A stretch of DNA of 49,130 nt from CAZQBY01 sp964540655 (lineage in GTDB: Archaea; Altiarchaeota; Altiarchaeia; JAFGQM01). Made by a program: the position numbers and the translations under genes. The notes under the pieces were generated by a model that was given only the letters and a program-made list of their open reading frames with translations, was not told the DNA's origin and did no database searches. This document shows positions 1 through 7,359 of the stretch, piece after piece. The number at the start of each line of letters is the position of its first letter. Within the stretch, counting starts at the first letter, position 1. The stretch lies in assembly GCA_964540655.1 (NCBI GenBank), contig CAZINR010000004.1, positions 1 to 49,130 on the forward strand, read 5' to 3'.

Positions 1-936
1 GATTCCCTTTGCGATTGCGCTCTTGGTGGCCAGCTCCCCCCAGAGCGCGACCTGTGACTCGTGCGCGTCTATGACGATGACATCCCCCTTCTCCGCCGCG
101 TCTATGGACTGCACGGTCTTGGACCAGTCGCCCGGGTATGCCCTGACGGTGAACGCCTTGCCGAAGAACTTCTTTTTGAAGGAAACGGGCCTCAGCCCGT
201 GCATCTCGCCCCTGCGGTGCATGGCGTCGCTGACGTTGGACGTGGATACCTTACTCAGAATCTCCCCGATAGTTTGGGTTTTTTTTACACTCCCGGCGCC
301 TTTTACCCTAGAGTCCTCCATCACTTTCCTGAACCTCTTGGCCACCTCTCCGGCCTTCGGAGCCTTGGTTATCGCGCCTCCTATGACGAGTATCTCTCCG
401 CCCCCGCGCATTGCCTGAGCGGCGTTCTCAGTTGTCAGACCGCCGCCCACGGCCACCGGGATGTCCACTACGCCGGCCACGTCCTTCAAGTCGGCGAAGA
501 CGTCCTTGCCCACCATCTGCTGGTCGATGCCCGTGTGGACCATCACATAATCGGCGCCCAGCTCCTCGGCTCTTTTGGCCTGGGTCGCAATCTCTTCGAC
601 GTTGAGCAGGTCCACCATGACCTCGCAGCCGAAGTTCTTGGCCGCCTCGACGGCGTGGATTATGGTCTGGTCGTCGACAGCGCCCAAGACAGTGACGACA
701 TCGGCCCCGGCCTTGGCGGCCATCTCCGTCTCGATGTCTCCGGTGTCGGCGATTTTCAAATCCGCCACTATCTTCTTGCCCGGGAACTCTTTCTTCAGCG
801 CGCGCACGCAGTCCATGCCGCACGCCTTTATCAGCGGCGTCCCAGCCTCCACCCAGTCCACGCTGTCCGCGACCTCCCTGCCTATCTTCAGAGCCCTCTC
901 AAGGTCCACAAAATCCAGGGCGACCTGCAGAATCAT
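1..936 (-). CDS. Bifunctional 3-hexulose-6-phosphate synthase / RraA-like protein (3' end cut by window edge)
   Basis: Reading leftwards from ATG at 936, 312 codons are open to the window edge. The first ~205 residues are an OMP-decarboxylase-fold hexulose-6-phosphate synthase: it begins MILQVALDF, has the acidic-lysine motif VADLKIADTGDIE, and a phosphate-binding GGGLTTENA. After a short linker (SRVKGAGSVKKTQT) a RraA/demethylmenaquinone-methyltransferase-like domain starts (SNVSDAMHRRGEMHGL) and runs off the edge. The same fusion is known in other archaea, where the synthase half runs in reverse to make ribulose 5-phosphate from fructose 6-phosphate and release formaldehyde. The role of the RraA half is not settled; it may be an aldolase-like or regulatory domain. 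A TTG at 939 is an alternative start. The ATG fits a TATA-like box 25-30 bases upstream. Domain calls are confident; the function of the second half is not. Confidence 0.88.
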   Translation of the reverse strand, partial: MILQVALDFVDLERALKIGREVADSVDWVEAGTPLIKACGMDCVRALKKEFPGKKIVADLKIADTGDIETEMAAKAGADVVTVLGAVDDQTIIHAVEAAKNFGCEVMVDLLNVEEIATQAKRAEELGADYVMVHTGIDQQMVGKDVFADLKDVAGVVDIPVAVGGGLTTENAAQAMRGGGEILVIGGAITKAPKAGEVAKRFRKVMEDSRVKGAGSVKKTQTIGEILSKVSTSNVSDAMHRRGEMHGLRPVSFKKKFFGKAFTVRAYPGDWSKTVQSIDAAEKGDVIVIDAHESQVALWGELATKSAIAKGI

Positions 937-958
937 CAAGCCGAATTGACGTTAAGAA

Positions 959-967
959 CTTAAAAAG
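959..967 (-). promoter_or_regulatory. TATA-like promoter of the HPS/RraA gene
   Basis: Read on the minus strand the box is CTTTTTAAG, centred about 27 bases before the ATG at 936. This predicts a leaderless or near-leaderless transcript, as at most genes in this window. Confidence 0.5.
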
Positions 968-1001
968 CTGAGAATCGAGTATTAGTAAGAAATTCATTTT
1001 T

Positions 1002-1100
1002 ATTTTCTTATTTTCTAGATTAAAAGTAAGAAAATATGCTTCATCTAAGATGAAGCGACTTTTATTGTTTCAATCATCTCGGAAAGGACCAACAATAAAA
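1002..1100 (+). promoter_or_regulatory. vapBC-1 control region with three perfect inverted repeats
   Basis: Three perfect inverted repeats lie before vapB. ATTTTCTTA (1002-1010) pairs with TAAGAAAAT (1027-1035). GCTTCATCT (1038-1046) pairs with AGATGAAGC (1048-1056) around one central base. TTTTATTGTT (1060-1069) pairs with AACAATAAAA (1091-1100), whose last base is the A of the vapB start codon. VapB antitoxins usually repress their own promoter by binding such palindromes. The third repeat could also fold in RNA and hide the start codon. Confidence 0.6.
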
Positions 1101-1351
1101 TGGCTACGTTATCGACCAAGGGCCAGATCGTCATACCTAAACAGCTCCGTGAAGGGATGCGCCTGAAGCCGGGCACGGACATAACCGTGGAGCGCCTGGA
1201 CGATACGATCCTCCTCATACCCGAGCCGGAGGACCCGGTAGAGGCCCTCTGCGGCATGTTCAAGGGCATGTTCGATGAAGACGCCGTCACGATGGTCCGG
1301 CGGATGCGCGACGAGGACCGGGAGAAGGTGAGAAACAAAAAATGGTATTGA
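1100..1351 (+). CDS. AbrB/MazE-fold antitoxin (VapB-like)
   Basis: 83 residues. The N-terminal half is a swapped-hairpin AbrB domain (MATLSTKGQIVIPKQLREGMRLKPG, with the family's KGQIVIPK). The charged C-terminal tail (residues ~50-83, rich in Met, Asp and Arg) is the expected toxin-wrapping segment. The gene overlaps the downstream PIN toxin by 10 bases (1342-1351), so the pair is translationally coupled. In known VapBC pairs the antitoxin binds the toxin's active site and the complex represses the promoter. Three inverted repeats upstream fit that. The target promoter and binding are inferred. Confidence 0.85.
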   Translation: MATLSTKGQIVIPKQLREGMRLKPGTDITVERLDDTILLIPEPEDPVEALCGMFKGMFDEDAVTMVRRMRDEDREKVRNKKWY

Positions 1352-1746
1352 TAGTCTTCGACACCTCGGTCCTCATATCATACGGGCTTTGCGAGCCGGG
1401 ATACGAGGAGGTCAAGAAATGGCTGAGCGCGGTCGCCGACGGCCAGGCTGCGGGCCTGATAAGCTCGGTGACTGTCTGCGAGCTGTTGGAGAAGTTCACA
1501 AGGGTAAACGGCGCGGAAGTCGCGATAAAGGCTCTTGACCACCTTAAGCGCTCAGGCATCGCGGTTGTTGGGGTGACAGAGGAGATCGTCCGTCTTGCCG
1601 GCCCTCTCAAGGCCCGCAACCCGCAGCTCTCGACAGCCGACGCCATAATCATGGCCACTGCCCGCGCCAAAAAGGCCACTCTCTATACCCTCGACAAGGG
1701 GTTTTGGGGAATCGGCGGCGTCGACGTGATGGGCATCGGCGAATAG
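1342..1746 (+). CDS. PIN-domain toxin ribonuclease (VapC-like)
   Basis: 134 residues, the normal size for a VapC toxin. The PIN acidic residues are visible: Asp in the opening strand (IVFDTSVLISY), Glu in SVTVCELLEK, Asp in STADAIIMATA and Asp in TLDKGF. PIN toxins are Mg-dependent endoribonucleases that usually cut tRNA or rRNA at one site; the target cannot be read from sequence. The ATG at 1342 lies inside the antitoxin gene, the usual antitoxin-first order. All four acidic positions are present, so the enzyme looks intact. A second, distinct VapBC pair lies at 21209-21851. Confidence 0.87.
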   Translation: MVLIVFDTSVLISYGLCEPGYEEVKKWLSAVADGQAAGLISSVTVCELLEKFTRVNGAEVAIKALDHLKRSGIAVVGVTEEIVRLAGPLKARNPQLSTADAIIMATARAKKATLYTLDKGFWGIGGVDVMGIGE

Positions 1747-1777
1747 CCCTTTTTTTGGAAAAACGTCAAACTAAAGC

Positions 1778-2350
1778 ATGGAATACTTCAACCGGATAAT
1801 GAGGGAGAGTGTTCCTATACTGTTCCTTCTCCTTCTGGGCGAGCTCTTAGCGGGCATCATACTGGCCAACGGGGAGCTCCAGCTCTCCACGATACCGGGC
1901 CTGCTACTACTCATACCCGCAGTCCTCTCGCTGAGGGGGAACATCTCCAGCGCCATGGGGAGCAGGTTCGGCTCCTACATGCACATGGGAATCGTCGAAC
2001 CTGAGCTCAGATTCTCCATGTTCAGGGAGCCGGTGGTCAAGGAGAACATCTATGCCTCCGTAGTACTCAATCTGTTCATGTCCTTCTTTTTGGGGGTGTT
2101 CGCCTACCTGGTGGCCCTGCTGACCGGAATAGGCGAGGCGGACATCGTGCTTCTGACCTTCATCGCGGTGGCCGCAGGCTTCATATCCGGGTTCTTCTTG
2201 GTCTTCCTCACGGTCTTCTTGGCCGTCTTCACCTCTTCGAAGGGCATGGATCCCGACAATGTCCTCTCCCCGACTGTCGCCACCATAGGCGACATATTCA
2301 CCATCCTTTTCCTTTTCTTAGTGGCCGATTTGGCCTTATTAATCTTTTGA
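1778..2350 (+). CDS. MgtE-type cation transporter membrane domain (half-size, COG1824-like)
   Basis: 190 residues, almost entirely membrane helices (about five). It carries the signature of the MgtE/SLC41 membrane domain: a PAVLSLRGNISSAMGSR stretch near residues 47-64 and a late DPDNVLSPTVATIGD motif (~residues 155-170) that in MgtE lines the Mg2+ pathway. The cytosolic N and CBS domains of bacterial MgtE are absent. In archaea such half transporters usually sit beside a PhoU/TrkA-C protein, and one follows here within 25 bases. Likely role: Mg2+ or other divalent cation passage, gated by the partner. Substrate is inferred from the family. Confidence 0.8.
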   Translation: MEYFNRIMRESVPILFLLLLGELLAGIILANGELQLSTIPGLLLLIPAVLSLRGNISSAMGSRFGSYMHMGIVEPELRFSMFREPVVKENIYASVVLNLFMSFFLGVFAYLVALLTGIGEADIVLLTFIAVAAGFISGFFLVFLTVFLAVFTSSKGMDPDNVLSPTVATIGDIFTILFLFLVADLALLIF

Positions 2351-2371
2351 TTGAAAAAAATAACCACAAAG

Positions 2372-2998
2372 ATGGAAGAAGTCGAGACTATTGAAGAAAT
2401 CTCCGACGAGGTCCTCGAGGGCAAGAAGACCCTCAAAGACATCCTAGTCGAGATGAAGGACCTTTCGGAAGCGATGACCGATCTGGCCTATTCGTCCGTT
2501 CTCCTGAACAGCATGGAGCTGGCCGAGGAGGTCGTGGAGATGGAGGAGCAGATGGACAAGCTCCGCATAGAGGCGGAGATAAAGGCGATGCTGGCCGCCA
2601 GGAGCCTGGAGGACGCCGAGGACATGGTGGCGATGCTGCACATAGCGCACGCCGCCGAGAACATGTCCGACGCGGCCAAGAGCATATCAGAGGTGGTGCT
2701 CAGGGGTGAGGGAGAGCATCCTGTCTTGCAGGGCATGCTTTCCGAGGCCGAGGAGGCAATCATCAAGGCGGTGGTGAAACCCGAGTCCATGATGGCCAGC
2801 AGGACACTCGGCGAGCTCAAGCTGAGCACCAAGACGGGCATGTTCGTCATAGCCATAAAGCGCGGGAAGAGATGGAACTATCGCCCCAAGAAGAACAGCC
2901 GCATAAACGAAGGCGACCTGCTAATAGCAGTCGGTGGAAAAGAGGGCGTGAAAACACTCCAGGCCCTGGCCAACGGCCGGGTGCAGGAGCTAGACTAG
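2372..2998 (+). CDS. PhoU-like / TrkA-C domain protein, probable regulator of the MgtE-like channel
   Basis: 208 residues from ATG 2372; an in-frame TTG at 2351 would add seven residues directly after the previous stop. Residues ~15-110 form an acidic helical PhoU-like bundle rich in Glu, Ala and Met. Residues ~125-208 match a TrkA-C (RCK-C) ligand domain, ending TGMFVIAIKRGKRWNYRPKK then NEGDLLIAVGGKEGV. This is the COG3273 architecture, which accompanies COG1824 MgtE-like permeases in archaea. It probably senses a nucleotide or ion and gates the transporter encoded just upstream. Both genes share an operon. Confidence 0.8.
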   Translation: MEEVETIEEISDEVLEGKKTLKDILVEMKDLSEAMTDLAYSSVLLNSMELAEEVVEMEEQMDKLRIEAEIKAMLAARSLEDAEDMVAMLHIAHAAENMSDAAKSISEVVLRGEGEHPVLQGMLSEAEEAIIKAVVKPESMMASRTLGELKLSTKTGMFVIAIKRGKRWNYRPKKNSRINEGDLLIAVGGKEGVKTLQALANGRVQELD

Positions 2999-3012
2999 GT
3001 TTTTAAGTCTAG
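2990..3012 (+). promoter_or_regulatory. TATA-like box inside a 7-base inverted repeat
   Basis: CTAGACT (2990-2996) and AGTCTAG (3006-3012) are perfect complements flanking AGGTTTTTA. The A/T box (2999-3006) sits 22-29 bases before the ATG at 3028 and the left arm overlaps the stop codon of the preceding gene. It may be an operator on the promoter of the next gene, or a terminator-like hairpin. Confidence 0.4.
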
Positions 3013-3027
3013 GACGATAATTTAATC

Positions 3028-3957
3028 ATGTACGCGCCACCGCCCGCAGACGAGAGCAGAGCTCAGGCGAAGCTGATAGTCAATATGGTGGTAGTAGTCT
3101 TCCTGATAATAGGCCTGCTGCTCATGCTTCAGTATTTCAACTTCCTCTATTTGCGCGACATCCCGCTCATAGGCGGCTGGCTGATGGACGTTTACGAGAG
3201 GGTCTTCGGCGTTCCGAGGGTTCTGATACTCTATGGGGACGATTCGATAGGCAGCTGGGAGGCCCTCAAGAGCCAACTGTCCAATAAGCTGATATTCTAC
3301 TCCGAAGAGATAGACGTGAGAAAATTTAGCTCCGGCCTGGGCCAAAAGCTCAAGCAGTATGGGCTTGTGATAGTCGAGGATGCGAAGCGCCTGGACAAAG
3401 ACAAACTAATCAATCTGGATGATTATGTCAAGGGCGGAGGGAATGTAATCTGGGTGGGAGACGCCGGAACGATAGGTTATGTCGAATACGATGGCCGGGT
3501 GCTTGCCAATCAAACTGGCTGGATACGAGACATAGTCTGCATAAACGAGCTTACCCTGAGCGTCTGTGACTGCAAGACTGTAAAATCCAACTCAACCTGC
3601 AAGTTCCTGCCTGAAGAGGCAGAGAGGATACGGATAGACTTTGCCGGAACGTTGGGAGTGAGCTTTTTGAGAAATGTTGTGACCGACAACGCCTCCCTGG
3701 AGATAGTGGACAGGGATCACTGGTCCGCTGCGGGCATAAAGAGGCAGTTCGGACTGCCCGGAGTCGATCGCATTAGCAGCATCTCGAACGACTACGATTC
3801 GGCTCTGGTGGCCAATCTAGTCCTCGAGAACGGCACCTACCCGGGCGCGGTGGTGAGCGACGAGCCCGGCTCATCGGGCGCGGTAGTGTACTTCGCATAC
3901 CCGCCGGAGGAGACTATGGAGATACTGCTGCCCTTGGTTGAGAGATTGAGGTATTAG
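3028..3957 (+). CDS. Membrane-anchored protein with a GATase-like/DUF4350-type external domain
   Basis: 309 residues. One strong membrane helix at residues ~17-41 (IVNMVVVVFLIIGLLLMLQY) is followed by a long soluble part. Residues ~65-150 look like a Rossmann-type GATase-like fold: VLILYGDDSIGSWEAL, then GLVIVEDAKRL, then LDDYVKGGGNVIWVGDAG. This resembles DUF4350 or ThuA-like domains that hold ligands rather than hydrolyse glutamine. Residues ~175-200 hold four cysteines (CINELTLSVCDCK, STC), possibly disulfides outside the cell. No enzyme residues can be assigned. It is followed by two more genes of unknown function with their own promoters. Confidence 0.6.
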   Translation: MYAPPPADESRAQAKLIVNMVVVVFLIIGLLLMLQYFNFLYLRDIPLIGGWLMDVYERVFGVPRVLILYGDDSIGSWEALKSQLSNKLIFYSEEIDVRKFSSGLGQKLKQYGLVIVEDAKRLDKDKLINLDDYVKGGGNVIWVGDAGTIGYVEYDGRVLANQTGWIRDIVCINELTLSVCDCKTVKSNSTCKFLPEEAERIRIDFAGTLGVSFLRNVVTDNASLEIVDRDHWSAAGIKRQFGLPGVDRISSISNDYDSALVANLVLENGTYPGAVVSDEPGSSGAVVYFAYPPEETMEILLPLVERLRY

Positions 3958-4002
3958 GCTAAACGGATTTATATTCAAAGAGGCGTCTAATTAAGACCCA
4001 AG

Positions 4003-4362
4003 ATGAAGGATTTGAACTATGTGATAGGCCGCCTGCAGGGACTCAACGAGCTGGTGAGGATACTCAAGGATCTGGTAAGCAAGAAGGACGTATCCGATTC
4101 CGAGATAATCGGGGTGATAACCAACCACATATCCGACCAGCTGAACTCCATAATAGAGGAGTTCGACAACTTGGACGTAGAGCCTCAGCACAGAGCGGCT
4201 CTCACCGAAATCAAGGAGAAGCATTCCGATATTACAAAGCCTCCGGATGAGTCCGACGAGGAAGAAGAGCCTTCGGAAGAGGGCGACGAGAAGAAGATAA
4301 GGAAGCACGAGAAGAGCGTTGACGAGCTCTTGAAGGACTTAGAGAACCTGAAATCCAAATAA
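4003..4362 (+). CDS. Small acidic helical protein of unknown function
   Basis: 119 residues, no signal or membrane segment. Residues 1-75 are predicted helical with heptad-like Leu/Ile spacing (IGRLQGLNELVRILKDLV). Residues ~80-105 are a very acidic linker (ESDEEEEPSEEGDE), and a short helix closes the protein (SVDELLKDLENLKSK). A TATA-like box at about 3965-3976 (GGATTTATATTC) gives a short leader. I do not recognise the family. The mix of coiled helix and acidic linker suggests a binding partner for a basic protein; the next gene's product has a very basic tail. Confidence 0.6.
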   Translation: MKDLNYVIGRLQGLNELVRILKDLVSKKDVSDSEIIGVITNHISDQLNSIIEEFDNLDVEPQHRAALTEIKEKHSDITKPPDESDEEEEPSEEGDEKKIRKHEKSVDELLKDLENLKSK

Positions 4363-4401
4363 ACTCACTTGCCTTTTTATTCCAGTATCCTTTCTTTTAA
4401 C

Positions 4402-4998
4402 ATGGTGAACGACACTGTGGCAGCGATAAGCGGAGGTTCGGCCGCGCCCGGCCAGCCGATGGATGTCCTGACCATAACCCTGGCAGTCCTTCCATTCATA
4501 GTCTTCCTATTTGTCCTGTGGTGGGGATCGGGGAAGAAGGGCCGGAAGAAGATGGCCGTAGAGATGGCCTACAACCTAATAGCCCTGCAGCTTCTGCTGT
4601 TCCTGCTGCTCCCCATATGCGAGCAGCCTTTCTCGTGCGGCGCCTGGGCCCTGCTCCCGATAGCGATGTTCGCGGGCTTGATTGCCTTCACTTATCGGCG
4701 CATGGTCAAGGAGGCCGAGCACACCTTGCGGGTGATAGACGCCATAAAGCAGGGCCACATCGGCGATTCGGATGGGGCGCTGGAAAGGTCCGATGAGAAA
4801 CCCCCTAAGACCGATAAGAAAGGCAAAAAGAAGGGAAGCAGGAAAAAGGAGAAGAAGCCTAAGGGGGAAAAGAAAGGGCAATCCAAGACCCCGGAAGAGA
4901 AGGCCGAGCATCACGAGCACAAAAAGATAGACCGCCTCATAAAAGACGTAATGAAGAAGAAGGGCAAAAAGCCCGGAACGGTCAAGTGGAAGCGCTAA
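4402..4998 (+). CDS. Membrane protein with three helices and a lysine-rich cytoplasmic tail
   Basis: 198 residues from ATG 4402; a TTG at 4369 in the same frame lies upstream of the A/T box CCTTTTTATT (4371-4380), so the ATG is preferred. Three hydrophobic segments lie at about residues 22-38, 52-67 and 78-93. Residues ~128-198 are strikingly basic (runs such as KKGSRKKEKKPKGEKKG), as seen in proteins that touch RNA, ribosomes or acidic partners on the inner membrane face. No known family recognised. The gene ends by overlapping (4 bases) the convergent decarboxylase gene. The acidic protein encoded just upstream is a possible partner (inference). Confidence 0.6.
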   Translation: MVNDTVAAISGGSAAPGQPMDVLTITLAVLPFIVFLFVLWWGSGKKGRKKMAVEMAYNLIALQLLLFLLLPICEQPFSCGAWALLPIAMFAGLIAFTYRRMVKEAEHTLRVIDAIKQGHIGDSDGALERSDEKPPKTDKKGKKKGSRKKEKKPKGEKKGQSKTPEEKAEHHEHKKIDRLIKDVMKKKGKKPGTVKWKR

Positions 4999-6032
4999 TC
5001 CACGATGTAGGTTCTCACTCCGCTGTCCGACCCGAAATCGGAAGAGGAGTTATATGCCCCCGCCTTGTCGAAAACAACAACGTCTCCGGGATACAATTTC
5101 GGAAGCTTAACCTTCTGGTTGAACACGTCCAGATTGCAGAGCGATGACCCCAGGAGCCTATAAGCCCTGCCCGCCCCGTTTTTCAAAGCCCTGCAGGGGA
5201 GGGCTATCCCGGCGATTATCGTGTCTATGTGCGTGTTGTAGACGGATGCGTTCAGCATGGCGTTCTCACCGTCTATCGCCTCCACTCTCGTCACAAGGCT
5301 GCAGGCCGGGCCGACGATGAACCTCCCAGGCTCGGCGAGTATCCTCTGCGCCTCTAGGGCTTTCAGCCCTCCGCCTATCGCATCCAGCACTTTATCTTGG
5401 ACTTCTCTGCCATAATCTATCGGCATGCCCCCGCCTATGTCGACGATTTCAGTCTTCGGCAGGTCTGACAGCTCCCGGAACTTCTCCCTCCAGGCAGCCG
5501 GGTCTTCGATCTGGGATGCGCTGTGGTGCAGCACCCCGGCGATTACGCCCTTCTTCTTGCAGATCTCTATCAGCTTCCCCACCTCTCCCGGTCCGAATCC
5601 CGGGGAATAACGCCCCGAATAGCCGCTTTCGATTCCGGACCCCTTGACTCTTATCAGTATAGTGAAATCACCGTCTGCCTTCTCCGCCAGTATATCAAAA
5701 GAGGTGCGGTTCTCGACCGTGAAGTTCCTGCACCCGGACCTTATGAGGGCATCGGCCTTTTGTCCGGTCAGGACGCGCTCGTGGTGAAACATCCTCTTCG
5801 GCTCGACCCCCATGGACGTCAGCAAGAGGAACTCTTTTATCCCCGGCACAGAGAAGCCGGCTCCCATCTTGTGAAGCTCTTCCAATATCTGCGGCTCCGG
5901 ATTCGTCTTCACGGAATAGAGAACCTCCAGACCGAGCGACTCCAGCCTCTCAAGCTGTTGCTTCAGGACCGACCTGGAGCAGACTAGAAAAGGCTCTTTC
6001 GATTCCAGAAGGTGCCGGGGTATCTCAATCAT
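4995..6032 (-). CDS. PLP-dependent ornithine/lysine/arginine-type decarboxylase (fold III)
   Basis: 345 residues from ATG 6032; a longer frame to 6131 only reads into deoxyhypusine synthase. It is an alanine-racemase-fold decarboxylase. YSVKTNP carries the PLP lysine (K42), GGGMP and EPGRF bind the PLP phosphate, and GSSLCNLDVF holds the expected catalytic cysteine (C299). The end reads GDVVVFDKAGAY as in ornithine and carboxyspermidine decarboxylases. The start codon overlaps the stop of deoxyhypusine synthase by one base, so the two are coupled. That places it in polyamine supply for eIF5A modification: it may make putrescine, cadaverine or another amine. The substrate cannot be fixed by eye. 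Confidence 0.85.
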   Translation of the reverse strand: MIEIPRHLLESKEPFLVCSRSVLKQQLERLESLGLEVLYSVKTNPEPQILEELHKMGAGFSVPGIKEFLLLTSMGVEPKRMFHHERVLTGQKADALIRSGCRNFTVENRTSFDILAEKADGDFTILIRVKGSGIESGYSGRYSPGFGPGEVGKLIEICKKKGVIAGVLHHSASQIEDPAAWREKFRELSDLPKTEIVDIGGGMPIDYGREVQDKVLDAIGGGLKALEAQRILAEPGRFIVGPACSLVTRVEAIDGENAMLNASVYNTHIDTIIAGIALPCRALKNGAGRAYRLLGSSLCNLDVFNQKVKLPKLYPGDVVVFDKAGAYNSSSDFGSDSGVRTYIVD

Positions 6033-6955
6033 CAGAGTCGGTCCAGGACGTAGCTCATGACCAGAGGAAACAGTATACTGACCTCTCCGTGGACTGTGAC
6101 GGAGTCGCCCGAACTCTTTACCTTGCCCCATGACTTAGCCTCCTCGGTCGTCGCTCCGGAGAGCGAGCCGGAGTGCTGCGAGGCCGTGGTTATGTAGACT
6201 GCGTAGTCTGCCCCCCCGTTGGTGAGATTGGCTAGTATGGCGTGGTGCTTCGCCACCCCGCCGCCCAAGACAATTAGGCCTATCTGGTCTTCTGGCGACG
6301 CCTCCAGGGCGATGTTCTTCATGTCTTTGACGACGTCAATCTGGAAGTCCATGCAGTTTCGCAAATCCTGGAGCTGGTAGCCGAAGCTCCCGTCCGTTAT
6401 GGCCGGGCAGTAGATGGGGACCTTTTTCTTGTAAGCCTGATGCAGAATAGAACACTCATCGTCGCAATATCTGCCCAGCTCCCGGATGAGTTCAGAGGGT
6501 GTTACTGCAGAGCCTGGCTTTATAACCTCCTTGAGAGCAGACTTCAGCGTCTTCTCGAACTGGGCATAATCGTCCGACGGGACGAGTATGTTCCCTATGC
6601 GGTTCATCCCTTTATGCCCTAAAGCCTCGTCGTCCTCTTCGAAGCTGCCCACGAAGAACTTGCCCTTGTGCGCCTTGATGAAATCCTCCTCGATGCTTCC
6701 CACGGTCGTGACGACGACGTCAACCAAACCCTTCTCGATGAGTTGGGCGAAGAGCCCTCGCAGGCCGGATGAGGCCATGTTCGACGTGAAGCTCATAAAG
6801 ACCTTGGCCCCGCTCTTCTTCATCTCGAGGATTATGTCGCCGGCCTTCTTCAGCTCAGAGGCCTGGTAGCCGACCGAGCCCAGCTCCTCAAGCAGTCGGG
6901 AGGCGGAAACGCCCTTCTTCCATCTGAAGTCTCTCACAGGACTAGAGAAATCCAT
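6032..6955 (-). CDS. dhs: Deoxyhypusine synthase
   Basis: 307 residues, usual archaeal size. NAD-dependent enzyme that moves an aminobutyl group from spermidine to a lysine of translation factor aIF5A. Seen here: FMSFTSNMASSGLRG, VVTTVGSIEED, the GLIVLGGGVAKHH nucleotide-binding turn, and the active-site lysine motif EEAKSWGKVK (K278). Its stop codon shares a base with the start of the polyamine decarboxylase, so the enzyme and its likely substrate pathway are translated together. In some archaea (halophiles) agmatine rather than spermidine is the donor, so the paired decarboxylase may hint at which donor is used. Divergent from the DUF192 gene across 34 bases. Confidence 0.95.
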   Translation of the reverse strand: MDFSSPVRDFRWKKGVSASRLLEELGSVGYQASELKKAGDIILEMKKSGAKVFMSFTSNMASSGLRGLFAQLIEKGLVDVVVTTVGSIEEDFIKAHKGKFFVGSFEEDDEALGHKGMNRIGNILVPSDDYAQFEKTLKSALKEVIKPGSAVTPSELIRELGRYCDDECSILHQAYKKKVPIYCPAITDGSFGYQLQDLRNCMDFQIDVVKDMKNIALEASPEDQIGLIVLGGGVAKHHAILANLTNGGADYAVYITTASQHSGSLSGATTEEAKSWGKVKSSGDSVTVHGEVSILFPLVMSYVLDRL

Positions 6956-6989
6956 CGCTTATTTTTCTAACTCCAGACTTTAAAACAGT

Positions 6990-7352
6990 GTGGAGATCGC
7001 CAACAAGACCAGGAAGACGGTAATATCCGAAGACGCAAAAGAGGCGCGCAGCGTGTTCGCGCGCATCAAGGGCCTCATGCTCACTAAAAAACCCCAAACC
7101 CTGGTCCTGGTCTCGCCGCAGCACTCCGTAGCCGACTCCTCCATCCACATGTGGTTCATGCGACAGCCGATAGACGTCATCTGGCTGGACCGGGACTTCA
7201 AAGTAGTTGACCTCTATGAGGATGCCCGCCCCTGGGCGTTCAAGATATTCCGCCCCAAAGCTTCGGCGAAATACGTGGTTGAGTGTCCTGTCGCTACTAT
7301 TAAGCGCACGAAGACGAAAGAGGGGGATGTTTTTTCTTTCTCAAAGGATTAA
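6990..7352 (+). CDS. DUF192 family protein
   Basis: 120 residues from GTG 6990 (a GTG at 6988 is out of frame). The family hallmarks are present: FARIKGLMLTK near residue 25, then SIHMWFMRQPIDVIWLDRDFKVVD and the closing AKYVVECPVATIKR. DUF192 is a small beta-barrel family, often secreted in bacteria, with unknown biochemistry; no signal peptide is seen here. PRPP synthetase starts seven bases after its stop, so the two share a transcript. Confidence 0.85.
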   Translation: MEIANKTRKTVISEDAKEARSVFARIKGLMLTKKPQTLVLVSPQHSVADSSIHMWFMRQPIDVIWLDRDFKVVDLYEDARPWAFKIFRPKASAKYVVECPVATIKRTKTKEGDVFSFSKD

Positions 7353-7359
7353 CTTAGGA

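Noticed and set aside
61..963. 300-codon plus-strand frame at the window start
   Set aside because: Antisense of the HPS/RraA gene, whose minus-strand reading has clear motifs.
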